Origin: Streptomyces sp. NBC_01439
Lineage (GTDB): Bacteria > Actinomycetota > Actinomycetes > Streptomycetales > Streptomycetaceae
DNA length: 64,000 nt
NCBI RefSeq assembly: GCF_036227605.1
Contig: NZ_CP109487.1
Coordinates: 8,233,001-8,297,000 of the forward strand
Direction: 5' to 3'
Shown here: piece by piece, positions 9,301 to 17,173 of the stretch
Layout: each line of letters starts with the position of its first letter
How positions within the stretch are numbered: the stretch's first letter is position 1
Translations under genes and position numbers: made by a program
Notes under the pieces: model-generated
What the model was told of the DNA's origin: nothing
The model's database searches: none
What the model saw: only the letters and a program-made list of their open reading frames with translations

Positions 9301-10257
9301 GTCTACGGCATCTCCCAGACCCCGCAGGTCTCCCTCGACTTCCAGGTCTTCGAAAAGCCCGACGGCCTCACCTTCAACTGGGACTTCCTGCCCGCCGTCT
9401 ACCCGGACGGACTGATCGACTCGATGTTCGAGGAGTTCACCTCCCTGCTGGACGCCCTCGCCGAGGAGGAGGCCTGGGAGCGCCACTCCCCGCCGCCCGG
9501 CGAAGAGGGCGCCGCCCCGGGCAAGACCGAGGAGCGCGACACCGGCGACGCCTGGGAGCGGTACTGGGCCGGGATCCGGCGCACCGGCCGCGGCGGCGAC
9601 GTCATCTGGGACGCCGACAGCGGCGAGGAGTTCCGCTGGCTGCTGGACCAGGCGCAGCGGCACTTCCGCGGCGACCTACCGGTCATCGACCTCGGCTGCG
9701 GCAACGGCCGCTACAGCCGCGAACTCGCCCCGCACTACCCTTCGGTCATCGGCGTCGACGTCTCGGTCAGCGCCATCGACCACGCCAAGCGCGAGGCCGA
9801 GGGCGTGCCGAACGTCGACTACCTGGCGATCGACATGACCGACGCCGAGCAGGCCGCCGTCCTGGGGGAGGGGCCGTACAACATCTTCGTCCGCGGTGTC
9901 TTCCACGTCCTGGACGGCGAGGCCCGGGCCCGGCTCGCCGCCGTCGCCGACCGGCTGCTGGGCGACGAGGGCACGCTGATCGTGCACGAGCCCGACTACT
10001 CCAGCAACTCCTTCGGCTACCTCGGCTTCGTCGGCGGCAAGCGGGGCCGTGCCGAGGACCTGGTCGGCCCGCTGGAGGCGGCCGGTGTCCGGCACTCGCA
10101 CCGCTTCACCCGGCCCGAACTGGCCGAGGCGTTCGGTGCGGACGGGTGGGAGGTCGTCGAGGACGAGGCGATAGAACTGCACGCGATCGACCCCAGGTCG
10201 GATTCCGACGCCCTGCGGCTGCCCGGCTACTACGCGGTGCTGCGCCGCAGGCGCTGA
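6319..10257 (+). CDS. NRPS, A-PCP-Cy-MT (FmoA2-like architecture plus methyltransferase)
   Basis: This synthetase has 1312 residues. Domains in order are: adenylation (10-515), PCP with Ser566 in 'LGGHS', heterocyclisation (Cy, 625-1055) with the diagnostic DxxxxDxxS as D761/D766/S769, and a class I SAM methyltransferase (1075-1312) with 'VIDLGCGNG' at 1122-1130. In the A domain the position that is normally Asp, binding the substrate amino group, is Ala210 in 'GFAVQIMEW', aligned without gaps. The P-loop ends KA instead of KG. This predicts an acid without an alpha-amino group, such as an aryl carboxylate, so it is a likely initiation module. A terminal Cy handing over to a separate Cy-A-PCP protein is what is described for FmoA2/FmoA3 in 4-methyloxazoline formation. 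The terminal methyltransferase is unexplained. The GTG start follows AAGAAAGGG. Confidence 0.92.
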   Translation: MTTALVDFNRSDAAFPATGYPQLLAEQAARTPRATALAQGDRTWTYAELDAATNRLAHALIARGAGEGTRVGLCYPRSAEYVIGSLAILKTGAAIVALDPVNPDDRLAAMIADATPLLVLTPADLGRRIPEDVPRAEVATAGQDLPDTAPAVVTGPDTVSHLIYTSGSTGTPKAVLERHGALTNLVHWTTRAYGVRPGDRASWMSTPGFAVQIMEWLAYLPAGAAIHIPEAGQAQTPEQIRDWLVGEGITHTMLVAALAEPAWGLDWPADTALRILVTTAERVHSWPPVDTPFRVVMTYGTTETTNVLSCLDLGAGTDFTSQATSDEVRATRQVPVGVPIANLRVHLLDEDGSPVPEGEVGRLHVSGAGVAAGYHGRPELTAAKFHPNFLPDDPHPVLYDTGDLARRREDGAVELLGRSDSQVKIRGFRVELGEVETHIARLADIAEAVVVTQERGPGDKRLIAYVSPAGAADPDSAAVRADVARTLPYYMVPATVVVLPSLPRLPNGKVDRRSLPEPPEGRDAVGAGYEAPRNEVEDGLSRLWAEAFRTDGVGIHDNFFELGGHSLLAFQLIDEIRRRYGVELSLSDLSTCPTVAELATLVTTERTGGRGSFGGLPAIVPDPAARFDPFPLTESQQALWIGRGGLVELGNVGCHGYFEWESEQLDVPRLEGAWRRLVERHDALRTRVLPDGTQQVFEEVPAYEIPVTDFGGLDEGSRRAELAALRERLSHQVLDGDGWPLFDVRISLLGGGRARIHLCLDFLVADAWSYFQVLVPDLVTYYVEPGAELAPLELTFRDYVLAVGNSLRDSELYRRSEWYWRDRLATLPPAPELPARPAEAPELPVRFERRSHVVAPERWSRIQERAHAREVTPSGVLAAAYAEILGRAAGQARFTINFPLFNRLPLHPQVNSLLADTTTTLLLAVEQTESTFAGRARAVQRRLWADLEHRYFSGVQVLRELTKLRGSLAPAMPVVMTSLAGHPPQYEETELGAPVYGISQTPQVSLDFQVFEKPDGLTFNWDFLPAVYPDGLIDSMFEEFTSLLDALAEEEAWERHSPPPGEEGAAPGKTEERDTGDAWERYWAGIRRTGRGGDVIWDADSGEEFRWLLDQAQRHFRGDLPVIDLGCGNGRYSRELAPHYPSVIGVDVSVSAIDHAKREAEGVPNVDYLAIDMTDAEQAAVLGEGPYNIFVRGVFHVLDGEARARLAAVADRLLGDEGTLIVHEPDYSSNSFGYLGFVGGKRGRAEDLVGPLEAAGVRHSHRFTRPELAEAFGADGWEVVEDEAIELHAIDPRSDSDALRLPGYYAVLRRRR

Positions 10258-10279
10258 CGGCCGCACGCCCGGTCCGGCT

Positions 10280-10311
10280 CTGCGCCGGGCGGCCCACGCC
10301 GCCCGGCGCAG
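10280..10311 (+). terminator. Strong hairpin closing the first NRPS operon
   Basis: A perfect 14-bp stem (10280-10293 pairs with 10298-10311) with a 4-base CCAC loop begins 22 bases after the stop of the A-PCP-Cy-MT gene. There is no U-tract, as is usual in Streptomyces terminators. It separates the first operon from the AlkZ-like gene. Confidence 0.75.
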
Positions 10312-10396
10312 GGCCTCGGCGTCGTGGCGAGCAGGAGCGGCCGCACCCGCAACGAGAAGACGCGGCCACGGCCGCACGGCTGAAAGACTGGACAAC

Positions 10397-11428
10397 GTGG
10401 AACGACGTACGACCGACCGACTGCTCAGGGCGCGCGCACAGGCGATCGGGGGCGAGGTCCGGGAGGAATCGGTCGCCGCAGTCCTCGACCGGGTGCTGGC
10501 CGTGCAGGCGCAGGACCTGCCCGCGGCGGAGCTCGGGCTCCGGGTGCGGGCCCGCGGGCTGACCCGGGAGGCGGTGCGCCGGGCCACCGACACCGAACGC
10601 AGTGCCGTCCGCGGCTGGTTCATGCGCGGAACCCTCCAACTGGTGCCGGCCGCCGACGCACGATGGCTGTTGGCCCTCTTCGGCCCGGTCTACCTCGCGC
10701 TCGCCGCCCGGCGGCTGCGCGAGCTGGGCCTCGACGAGTCCCTGTGCACGCGCTCGGAGCGCCTCATCGCCGAAGCGATCGACGGCGAGGGGCCGTTGAC
10801 CCGGGCCCAGCTCACCGACCGGCTCACCACCCTCGGGGTGGAGCCCAAGGGGCAGTCCGCCTTCCACCTGATCCGCCGGGCCGCCCTGACCGGCCGCATC
10901 TGCCACGGACCGCAGCGGGACGGCGAGGCCACCTTCGTCCTCCTCGACGACTGGCTGCCCGCCACCGGACCCCTGCCCTTCACCGGGGCCGCCGCCGAAC
11001 GCGAACTCGCGCGCCGCTACCGCGTCGCGTACGGACCCTCCGACGCCCTGGACTTCGTCCACTGGTCGGGACTGAAGGCCACCACGGGCAAGAACGCGTG
11101 GACCGCCGTACGGGAGACCGGGCCCGAGCCGTTGACCGCCCCGGACGAGCCCGACGTACGCCTGCTCCCGGCCTACGACAACTACTTGGTGGGCTACCGC
11201 AGCCGGGACCTGTCCGTGCCCGCCGCACACGAACGCCGGGTGTGGCCCGGCGGCGGGCAGATCCGCGCCACCGTCCTGGTCGACGGCCTGGCCGTGGGCA
11301 CGTGGTCGGGCGGCCGCCGCGGGGTGCCGGTGACGGTCGAACCCTTCCCCGGGGCCGAGCCCCACACCCCCGCCGTGGCGGCCGGGATTGCCCGCGAGAG
11401 CGCAGACATCGCACGGTTCTCCAGCTGA
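10397..11428 (+). CDS. AlkZ-like DNA glycosylase, winged-helix HTH_42 family
   Basis: A 343-residue protein of the winged-helix DNA-binding family (HTH_42, once DUF1006) that includes Streptomyces sahachiroi AlkZ, which unhooks azinomycin-DNA adducts, and E. coli YcaQ. The catalytic Q-x-Q motif of the AlkZ branch is visible as Gln37-Ala-Gln39 in 'LAVQAQDL', at the same residue numbers I recall for AlkZ. Other typical segments are 'RGWFMRGTLQLV' and the late 'LLPAYDNYLVGYRSR'. It lies inside the NRPS cluster between a terminator and the exporter gene, where resistance genes are common. I infer either a self-resistance role or a general base-excision function. The start is a GTG with only a weak ribosome site (GAAAG). 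Family membership is well supported; the lesion repaired is not known. Confidence 0.82.
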   Translation: MERRTTDRLLRARAQAIGGEVREESVAAVLDRVLAVQAQDLPAAELGLRVRARGLTREAVRRATDTERSAVRGWFMRGTLQLVPAADARWLLALFGPVYLALAARRLRELGLDESLCTRSERLIAEAIDGEGPLTRAQLTDRLTTLGVEPKGQSAFHLIRRAALTGRICHGPQRDGEATFVLLDDWLPATGPLPFTGAAAERELARRYRVAYGPSDALDFVHWSGLKATTGKNAWTAVRETGPEPLTAPDEPDVRLLPAYDNYLVGYRSRDLSVPAAHERRVWPGGGQIRATVLVDGLAVGTWSGGRRGVPVTVEPFPGAEPHTPAVAAGIARESADIARFSS

Positions 11429-11547
11429 ACTCATCGCATGTCTACAAGCGGTCTATAGTCCCGGAATTCATAACCGGGGTCTAACCCGGGGTCCATAGCG
11501 TCAGTGCCGTCCGACAATTCCGTACCCAATCAGAAAAGGGCGTCGAC
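11429..11547 (+). promoter_or_regulatory. Probable promoter region of the MFS exporter, with short direct repeats
   Basis: This AT-richer gap between the glycosylase and exporter genes holds two TCTAYA hexamers 11 bases apart (TCTACA at 11441-11446, TCTATA at 11452-11457). It also holds a repeated CCGGGGTC (11474-11481 and 11486-11493, 12-base period). A TATAGT at 11454-11459 could be a -10 element. SARP activators recognise short direct repeats with about 11-base period, so these are candidate activator sites. The match is suggestive only. Confidence 0.4.
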
Positions 11548-12825
11548 ATGGCACTCGGTCGGCATTCCGATTTCAATCGCCTGTGGTTCGGGCAGACCGT
11601 CAGCAACTTCGGCGACAAGATCTCCCTCCTGGCGCTACCGACCCTCGCGGTCGTGGTGCTGGGCGGTGGAGCCTTGGAGGTCGGCGTGCTCGGCGCGCTG
11701 CGCTTCCTCCCCTTCCTGCTGCTCGCCCCGATCGCCGGGCTGGTGGCCGACCGGGTGTCGAGGCGCACCGTCATGATCGTTGCCGACCTGGGCCGCTTCC
11801 TGGCCCTGGGCACGATTCCGCTGGCGTTCGCGCTCGACTCCGTCAGCATGACCCACCTCTTCATCGTGGCCGGCATCACCGGCTGCCTCACCACCTTCTT
11901 CGAGGTTTCGTACCAGTCCTGGCTGCCCCAGCTCATCGGCACCGAGAACCTCATCGAAGGCAATACCAAGCTCCAGATCAGCCGCAGCGTCGCCGAGGCG
12001 GTCGGCGCGGGCGCCGGTGGCGCACTCATCCAGCTGCTCGGCGCCGCACGCGCCATCACCGCCGACGCGTTCACCTTCCTCATCTCGCTCATCGCCCTGC
12101 TGGTCATCCGCCACCGGGACGTGCGCGAGCGGACCGAGGACCGCAAGGCCTCCGCGAAGGCGGAGATGAAGGAGGGCATGAAGACGCTCTTCGGCAACCC
12201 GGTCCTGCGCGGCCTGTTCACCGCCAACGTCGTGGTCAACCTCGGTGCCGCGATGGGCGACGCCGTCCTGATCGTCTACGCCTACAAGGAGCTGAACCTC
12301 AGCCCCGGCCAGGTCGGTGCGGCCTTCGCCGTCATGTCGGTCTTCGTCATCGTCGGCGCGGTGCTCTCCGAGGTCGTCTCCAAGAGCCTCTCGGTGGGCC
12401 GCCTGCTCGTCATCACCGCGGTCGTGCTCGGCGCCGGCTACATCCTGGTGCCGACGGGCGGCGCGGTCGGCGGCTTCGTCGGACTGATCGTGGTCCAGGC
12501 CATCATCGGCTTCGTCTCCCCGATGTTCGACATCCACGTCCTCAGCCTCGTGCAGGGCGTCACCCCGAACGAGCAGATGGGCCGGGTCAGCGGCACCGCG
12601 CTCTCCGCGGTGTATGGAGCCCTGTCCCTGGGCTACTTCGCCGGCGGCGCGCTCGGCGAAGCGATCGGCCTGACCGGCGGTCTCGCGGTGGCCGGCGCCG
12701 TCACCATCATCGGCGGCCTGACCCTGCTCACCGGACCGGTCGCCAAGATCAAGGAAATGCCCGGCGGGGACGACACCGCCGAGGAGGGATCTCCGGCCGC
12801 GGACGAGACCAGGATCACCGCCTGA
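11548..12825 (+). CDS. MFS transporter, probable exporter of the cluster product
   Basis: A 425-residue integral membrane protein of the major facilitator superfamily, of the MFS_3/EntS-like exporter type. About twelve hydrophobic segments are visible, with the loop motif 'GLVADRVSRRTVMI' after the second one and a charged central loop near residues 190-215. The C-terminal ~25 residues are acidic and polar. The ATG start at 11548 follows AGAAAAGGG. It has its own upstream region with repeats and is closed by a 15-bp hairpin, so it forms a single-gene transcript or the end of one with the glycosylase gene. Its position in the cluster suggests export of the peptide and self-protection; the substrate is inferred. 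Confidence 0.9.
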   Translation: MALGRHSDFNRLWFGQTVSNFGDKISLLALPTLAVVVLGGGALEVGVLGALRFLPFLLLAPIAGLVADRVSRRTVMIVADLGRFLALGTIPLAFALDSVSMTHLFIVAGITGCLTTFFEVSYQSWLPQLIGTENLIEGNTKLQISRSVAEAVGAGAGGALIQLLGAARAITADAFTFLISLIALLVIRHRDVRERTEDRKASAKAEMKEGMKTLFGNPVLRGLFTANVVVNLGAAMGDAVLIVYAYKELNLSPGQVGAAFAVMSVFVIVGAVLSEVVSKSLSVGRLLVITAVVLGAGYILVPTGGAVGGFVGLIVVQAIIGFVSPMFDIHVLSLVQGVTPNEQMGRVSGTALSAVYGALSLGYFAGGALGEAIGLTGGLAVAGAVTIIGGLTLLTGPVAKIKEMPGGDDTAEEGSPAADETRITA

Positions 12826-12843
12826 TCGACACCCGCCAGGGGC

Positions 12844-12879
12844 GTGGAGTGGGTGCCGGCCCTGCGGCACCCACTCCAC
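12844..12879 (+). terminator. Hairpin terminator after the MFS gene
   Basis: A perfect 15-bp inverted repeat (12844-12858 with 12865-12879) and 6-base loop lies 18 bases beyond the exporter stop. Confidence 0.75.
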
Positions 12880-12896
12880 ACTGCGCCCCGCACCCA

Positions 12897-13017
12897 TCCG
12901 CACGCACCCGCCCGCACGCCCGCACGCACCCGCCCGCACGCCCGCACGCCCGCACGCCCGCACGCCCGCACGCCCGCACGCACCCACCCGCACGTCCGCA
13001 CGTCCGCACGTCCGCAC
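12897..13017. repeat. Tandem 8-bp repeat array, C-rich on the plus strand
   Basis: About 120 bases consist of imperfect tandem copies of an octamer, GCCCGCAC, with a few units extended by CACC. Near the right end the unit changes to GTCCGCAC, three copies in a row. On the minus strand this gives GGG tracts separated by five bases over several consecutive units, a G-quadruplex-type pattern. It lies in the leader between the exporter terminator and the C-A-PCP-TE gene. All frames give Arg/Pro/His/Thr repeats that do not look like protein. Repeat-number change by slippage would alter the leader length. Confidence 0.85.
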
Positions 13018-13019
13018 CC

Positions 13020-13040
13020 GGCGCCGCGACCCGCGGCGCC
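13020..13040. other. Short perfect inverted repeat in the NRPS leader
   Basis: GGCGCCGCG (13020-13028) and its complement (13032-13040) enclose a 3-base ACC. It follows the octamer array directly and lies 50 bases before the C-A-PCP-TE start. It could be an RNA hairpin or a protein site; the sequence does not decide. Confidence 0.4.
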
Positions 13041-13090
13041 CCCCTCGCCGTATCCCTCTCCCGACTCCCGAAGACGCACGGAGGCTCAAG

Positions 13091-16000
13091 GTGAGCGAGT
13101 CCCTCGCCGAACGCATAGCCGCACTGCCGAAGTCCCGCCGGGCACTGTTCCAGGCCCTGACGGGCCGCACCGGCGGGCGCGCCGCCGTACGGGAGGACCC
13201 TGAGCCGGCACCCCGCGACCCCGCAGACCCGCCGGTGCTCTCCTTCGCCCAGCGTCGCCTCTGGTTCATCGACCAGCTCCAGCCCGGCAGCCCCGCCTAC
13301 AACGTGCCGGTCGCCACCCGCATCCGCGGCCCGCTCGACGTACCCGCCCTGCACGCGGCGCTCCAGGACGTCGTCGACCGCCATGAGGTGCTGCGGACCG
13401 TCTACACCTACCAGGAGGGCGCCACCGAGGCGCTGCCCCGCGTGGTGGACGGCTACCGGCTGCCCCTGCCGCTCACCGAACTGCCCGACGAGGAGGCGGC
13501 CCGGTCCTTCTACGACGCCGACGCGGGCGCCCCCTTCGACCTGGCCGGCACCGTCCCGTTGCGGGCCCGGCTCGGCCGGATCGGCCCCGAGGACCACGTC
13601 CTGGTCCTCAACCTGCACCACATCGTCACCGACGGCTGGTCCATGCGGGTCCTCTACACCGAACTGGAGCGCGCCTACGCCGCCCGCACCGGGGCGCCCG
13701 CCGGGGCAGCGGCCCCGCTCGCCCTCCAGTACGCCGACTTCGCCAGCTGGCAGCGCCGCCGCATCAGCGGGGACCGGCTGGAGGGCCTCACCTCCTTCTG
13801 GCGCGAGGAGCTGGGCGGCGCCACCCCCGTGGACCTGCCCACCGACCGGCCCAGACCGCCCGTCTTCGGCCACGCCGGCGCATCCCGCTACATCGACCTC
13901 CCGCCCCGGCTCATCGCCCGGCTGCGGGAGTTCGGCAAGTCCGAGGGCGCCACCCTCTACATGACGATGCTGGCCGGCTTCGCCGCCACCCTCCGCCGCT
14001 GGACCGGCCAGGAGGACATCGTCGTCGGCACCTCCGTCTCCGGCCGCGACCACCCGGCCTTCAGCGAGCTCATCGGCTTCTTCGTCAACACCCTTCCGCT
14101 GCGCATCAGAACCGGTGGCGACCCCGGCTTCGCCGAACTGGTCCGGGCCACCCGTCACACCACCCTCCAGGCGTACGCGCACCAGGAACTGCCCTTCGAC
14201 CTGATCGTCGACGCCCTCGGGCTGCCCCGCGACCCCAGCCGGCCGCCGCTCACCTCCGTGATGTTCCTCCTCGACGAGACCCCGGACACCGCCCCGGGCC
14301 TCGCGGGCCTCGCCACCGAGCCCATCGACTTCTCCTCGCACGCCACCAAGTACGACCTCATGATCAGCGTCCACGACACCGGCACCGCGGTCCGCGCCCT
14401 CGTGGAGTACCCCACCGCCCTGTTCGACGCCCCGACCGTGGACCGGCTGCTCGGCCACTTCCTCACCACCCTCGAAGGGGCGCTCGACCGCCCCGAAGCC
14501 CCGCTGTCCGCCCTGCCGCTGCTCACCGACGCCGAGCGCCGGGCCGCCCTGGACGACTGGAACGCCACCCGCGCCCCCTTCCCGCAGGACGCCTGCCTGC
14601 ACGAGCTGTTCGAGCAGCACGCCGACCGGCGGCCCGACGCGCCCGCCGTGGTCCTGGGCGGGCTCGGTGGCTGGAACGTCACCTACCGGGAGCTGGAGGA
14701 GCGCGCCAACCGGCTCGCGCACCGGCTCGTCGAAGCCGGCGCGGGCCCCGACCGGACCGTGGCCCTGTGCCTGCGCCGCGGCCCCGCCCTGGTCACCGCG
14801 ATCCTCGCCGTCCTCAAGGCCGGTGGGGCCTACGTCCCCCTCGACCCGGACTACCCGGCCGAGCGCCTGGCCCTGCTGCTGCGGGACTCCGCGCCGCCCA
14901 TCGTCGTGTCCGACGCGGAGCTGATCGGACGGCTGCCCGTCCCCGCCGGCACCGCGCAGGTCCTGCTCGACACCGACCGGGCCGCGCTCGCCGCGCTGCC
15001 CGCGACCCGCCCGGACGTGCCCGTCACCTCCCGGGACCTGGCCTACGTCATCTTTACCTCGGGTTCCACCGGCACCCCCAAGGGCATCGCCCTGGAACAC
15101 CGGGGCGTCGTCAACAACATCCTCGACCTGAACCGCTCGTACGGCATCGGGCCCGGCGACTCGGTCCTCGCCCTGTCCTCGCCCAGCTTCGACATGAGCG
15201 TCTACGAAACCCTCGGCATCCTGGCCGCGGGCGGCACGCTCGTCCTGCCCGACCCGGCCGCCGCCAAGGATCCGGCGCACTGGGCCGACCTCGTCGAGCG
15301 GCACGGCGTCACCGTGTGGAACTCCGCCCCCGCCCTCCTCGGCCTCCTCGTCGACCAGCTCGAACACGCGGGCGGCCCCCGACTTCCCAAGCTGCGCACC
15401 GCGTTCCTCGGCGGCGACTGGATCCCCGTCACCCAGCCCGACCGGATCCGCGCCTTCGCGCCGGAGCTGTCCTTCGCGGCACTCGGCGGGGCGACCGAAG
15501 CCTCCATCCACTCGGTGGAGTTCCCCGTCGGCCGGGTCGATCCCGAGTGGACGAAGCTCCCGTACGGGCGGCCCATGGCCAACCAGCTCGCCTACGTCCT
15601 CGACCCGAAGGACCGCCTCGTCCCTGTCGGCGTCCCCGGTGAACTCCACCTGGGCGGCGTCGGACTGGCCCGCGGCTACCTGAACCGGCCCGAGCTCACC
15701 GAGGAGAAGTTCGTCCACGTCGAGCTGGCACCCGGCCGCACCGAACGCCTCTACCGCACCGGCGACCTGGCCCGCTACGGCGCCGACGGCACCATCGAAC
15801 TCCTCGGCCGCACCGACTTCCGGATCAAGCTCAACGGACTGCGCATCGAGCCCGGCGAGGTCGAGGGCGCACTGCGCGAGCGCCCGGGCGTCCGCGAGGC
15901 CGTCGTCGCCGCGCGCCGCACCGCCGGCTCCGACCGGCTCGTCGGCTACGTGGTCCCCGAGGAGGGCGCGGACCTCGACACCACCACCTTGCGCACCGCC

Positions 16001-17173
16001 CTCGCCGCCGTCCTGCCCCCGCACTGCGTCCCCGCCGAACTGGTGCTGCTGGAGCGGCTGCCGCTGAGCCCCAACGGCAAGGTGGACCGGGGCGCCCTGC
16101 CCGACCCGCGCACCGCCGCCCCCGCACCCGACCGGACCACCACCGCGCCCGCGGACGCGGACCCGGTCGCCCTGCGGATCGCCGCCGTCTGGGCCGAGGT
16201 GCTGGGGATACCGGAGGTCGCCCCCGACGACGACTTCTTCGCCCTGGGCGGGGACTCCTTCGCCGCCGTGCGCGCGGTCCGCGCCGTCGCCGCCGCCCTA
16301 CCGGACGGCGGATCCGCCGCCCTGCGCGTGGTCGACCTCTTCAGCAACCCGACCCCGGCCGGGCTCGCCGCCCGCACCACCGAACTCGGCGCAGCCGGAA
16401 CGCAGGCACACGGCCTGCTGCACCGGCTCACCCCCGAACGCCCCGCCGGAACCACCGCGCTGACCCTCGTCTGCTTCCCGCACGGCGGCGGCGACGCCAT
16501 CGCCTACCAGCCCCTCGCGGCCCAGCTCCCGCCGCACATCGAGCTCCTGGCGGTCTCCCCGCCCGGACACGACCCACTGCGCCCCGGCCCGATGCTGCCG
16601 GTCCCCGAGTTCGCGGAACTCGCAGCCCAGGAAATCGCCCGCACCGTGCGCGGACCGTACGCGGTCTACGGCCACTGCGCCGGGGTGGTCACCGCACTGG
16701 AGACCACCCACGTACTGGAACGCATGGGGCAGCGCCCGATCGCCCTGGACCTCGCCGCGGCCCTCCCGGAGGAGGACCCGGAGTACGCCCTGGAGATGGA
16801 ACGCGTCTCCGGCGACGACGACCTCGTCGCGTACCTGACCACCATGGACGGCTTCGACGGCGTTCTCGACGACCGTGACCTCACCGCTGTCCTGCGGATG
16901 GTCCGCCACGACATGACCGAGGCGGCCCGCTTCTTCGCCCGCACCCCGGGCGGCTACGACCGACCCCTCGCCACCCCGCTCACCTGCATCATCGGCGACG
17001 CCGACGACGCGACCGAGGGCTACGAGAACGGCTACCGCACCTGGGGCCGGTACGCGGCCGACGTACGCCTCGCCGTGATCCCCGGGGGCCGCCACTACTT
17101 CGCCAAGCACCTGCCCGACCGGCTCGCCGCTCTCCTCGTCGACCTGCACCGCAACGGAGGAACCCATGTCTGA
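13091..17173 (+). CDS. NRPS module C-A-PCP-TE, thioesterase with Cys nucleophile
   Basis: This synthetase has 1360 residues. Domains are: condensation (48-470) with intact HHxxxDG (His176, His177, Asp181); adenylation (500-1000); PCP with Ser1056 in 'LGGDS'; and thioesterase (1110-1355). The A domain belongs to the group with 'GGDWIP' and 'GGATEAS' motifs seen in Cys/Ser-type domains. Its pocket begins D-M-Y-N by eye, so Asp is present and an amino acid is expected, but I cannot name it. In the thioesterase the nucleophile elbow reads 'GHCAG', giving Cys1196 in place of Ser; an Asp in 'GDADD' and a His in 'GGRHYF' complete the triad. Being the only TE-bearing synthetase, it is the natural last module even though it is encoded first in its operon. 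The GTG start follows GGAGG. The 3' end overlaps the next gene by 8 bases. Confidence 0.93.
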   Translation: MSESLAERIAALPKSRRALFQALTGRTGGRAAVREDPEPAPRDPADPPVLSFAQRRLWFIDQLQPGSPAYNVPVATRIRGPLDVPALHAALQDVVDRHEVLRTVYTYQEGATEALPRVVDGYRLPLPLTELPDEEAARSFYDADAGAPFDLAGTVPLRARLGRIGPEDHVLVLNLHHIVTDGWSMRVLYTELERAYAARTGAPAGAAAPLALQYADFASWQRRRISGDRLEGLTSFWREELGGATPVDLPTDRPRPPVFGHAGASRYIDLPPRLIARLREFGKSEGATLYMTMLAGFAATLRRWTGQEDIVVGTSVSGRDHPAFSELIGFFVNTLPLRIRTGGDPGFAELVRATRHTTLQAYAHQELPFDLIVDALGLPRDPSRPPLTSVMFLLDETPDTAPGLAGLATEPIDFSSHATKYDLMISVHDTGTAVRALVEYPTALFDAPTVDRLLGHFLTTLEGALDRPEAPLSALPLLTDAERRAALDDWNATRAPFPQDACLHELFEQHADRRPDAPAVVLGGLGGWNVTYRELEERANRLAHRLVEAGAGPDRTVALCLRRGPALVTAILAVLKAGGAYVPLDPDYPAERLALLLRDSAPPIVVSDAELIGRLPVPAGTAQVLLDTDRAALAALPATRPDVPVTSRDLAYVIFTSGSTGTPKGIALEHRGVVNNILDLNRSYGIGPGDSVLALSSPSFDMSVYETLGILAAGGTLVLPDPAAAKDPAHWADLVERHGVTVWNSAPALLGLLVDQLEHAGGPRLPKLRTAFLGGDWIPVTQPDRIRAFAPELSFAALGGATEASIHSVEFPVGRVDPEWTKLPYGRPMANQLAYVLDPKDRLVPVGVPGELHLGGVGLARGYLNRPELTEEKFVHVELAPGRTERLYRTGDLARYGADGTIELLGRTDFRIKLNGLRIEPGEVEGALRERPGVREAVVAARRTAGSDRLVGYVVPEEGADLDTTTLRTALAAVLPPHCVPAELVLLERLPLSPNGKVDRGALPDPRTAAPAPDRTTTAPADADPVALRIAAVWAEVLGIPEVAPDDDFFALGGDSFAAVRAVRAVAAALPDGGSAALRVVDLFSNPTPAGLAARTTELGAAGTQAHGLLHRLTPERPAGTTALTLVCFPHGGGDAIAYQPLAAQLPPHIELLAVSPPGHDPLRPGPMLPVPEFAELAAQEIARTVRGPYAVYGHCAGVVTALETTHVLERMGQRPIALDLAAALPEEDPEYALEMERVSGDDDLVAYLTTMDGFDGVLDDRDLTAVLRMVRHDMTEAARFFARTPGGYDRPLATPLTCIIGDADDATEGYENGYRTWGRYAADVRLAVIPGGRHYFAKHLPDRLAALLVDLHRNGGTHV

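Noticed and set aside
12844..13203. Arg/Pro/His-repeat frames across the octamer array, on both strands
   Set aside because: They are direct products of the DNA repeat, lack start signals, and overlap a terminator and the NRPS start.
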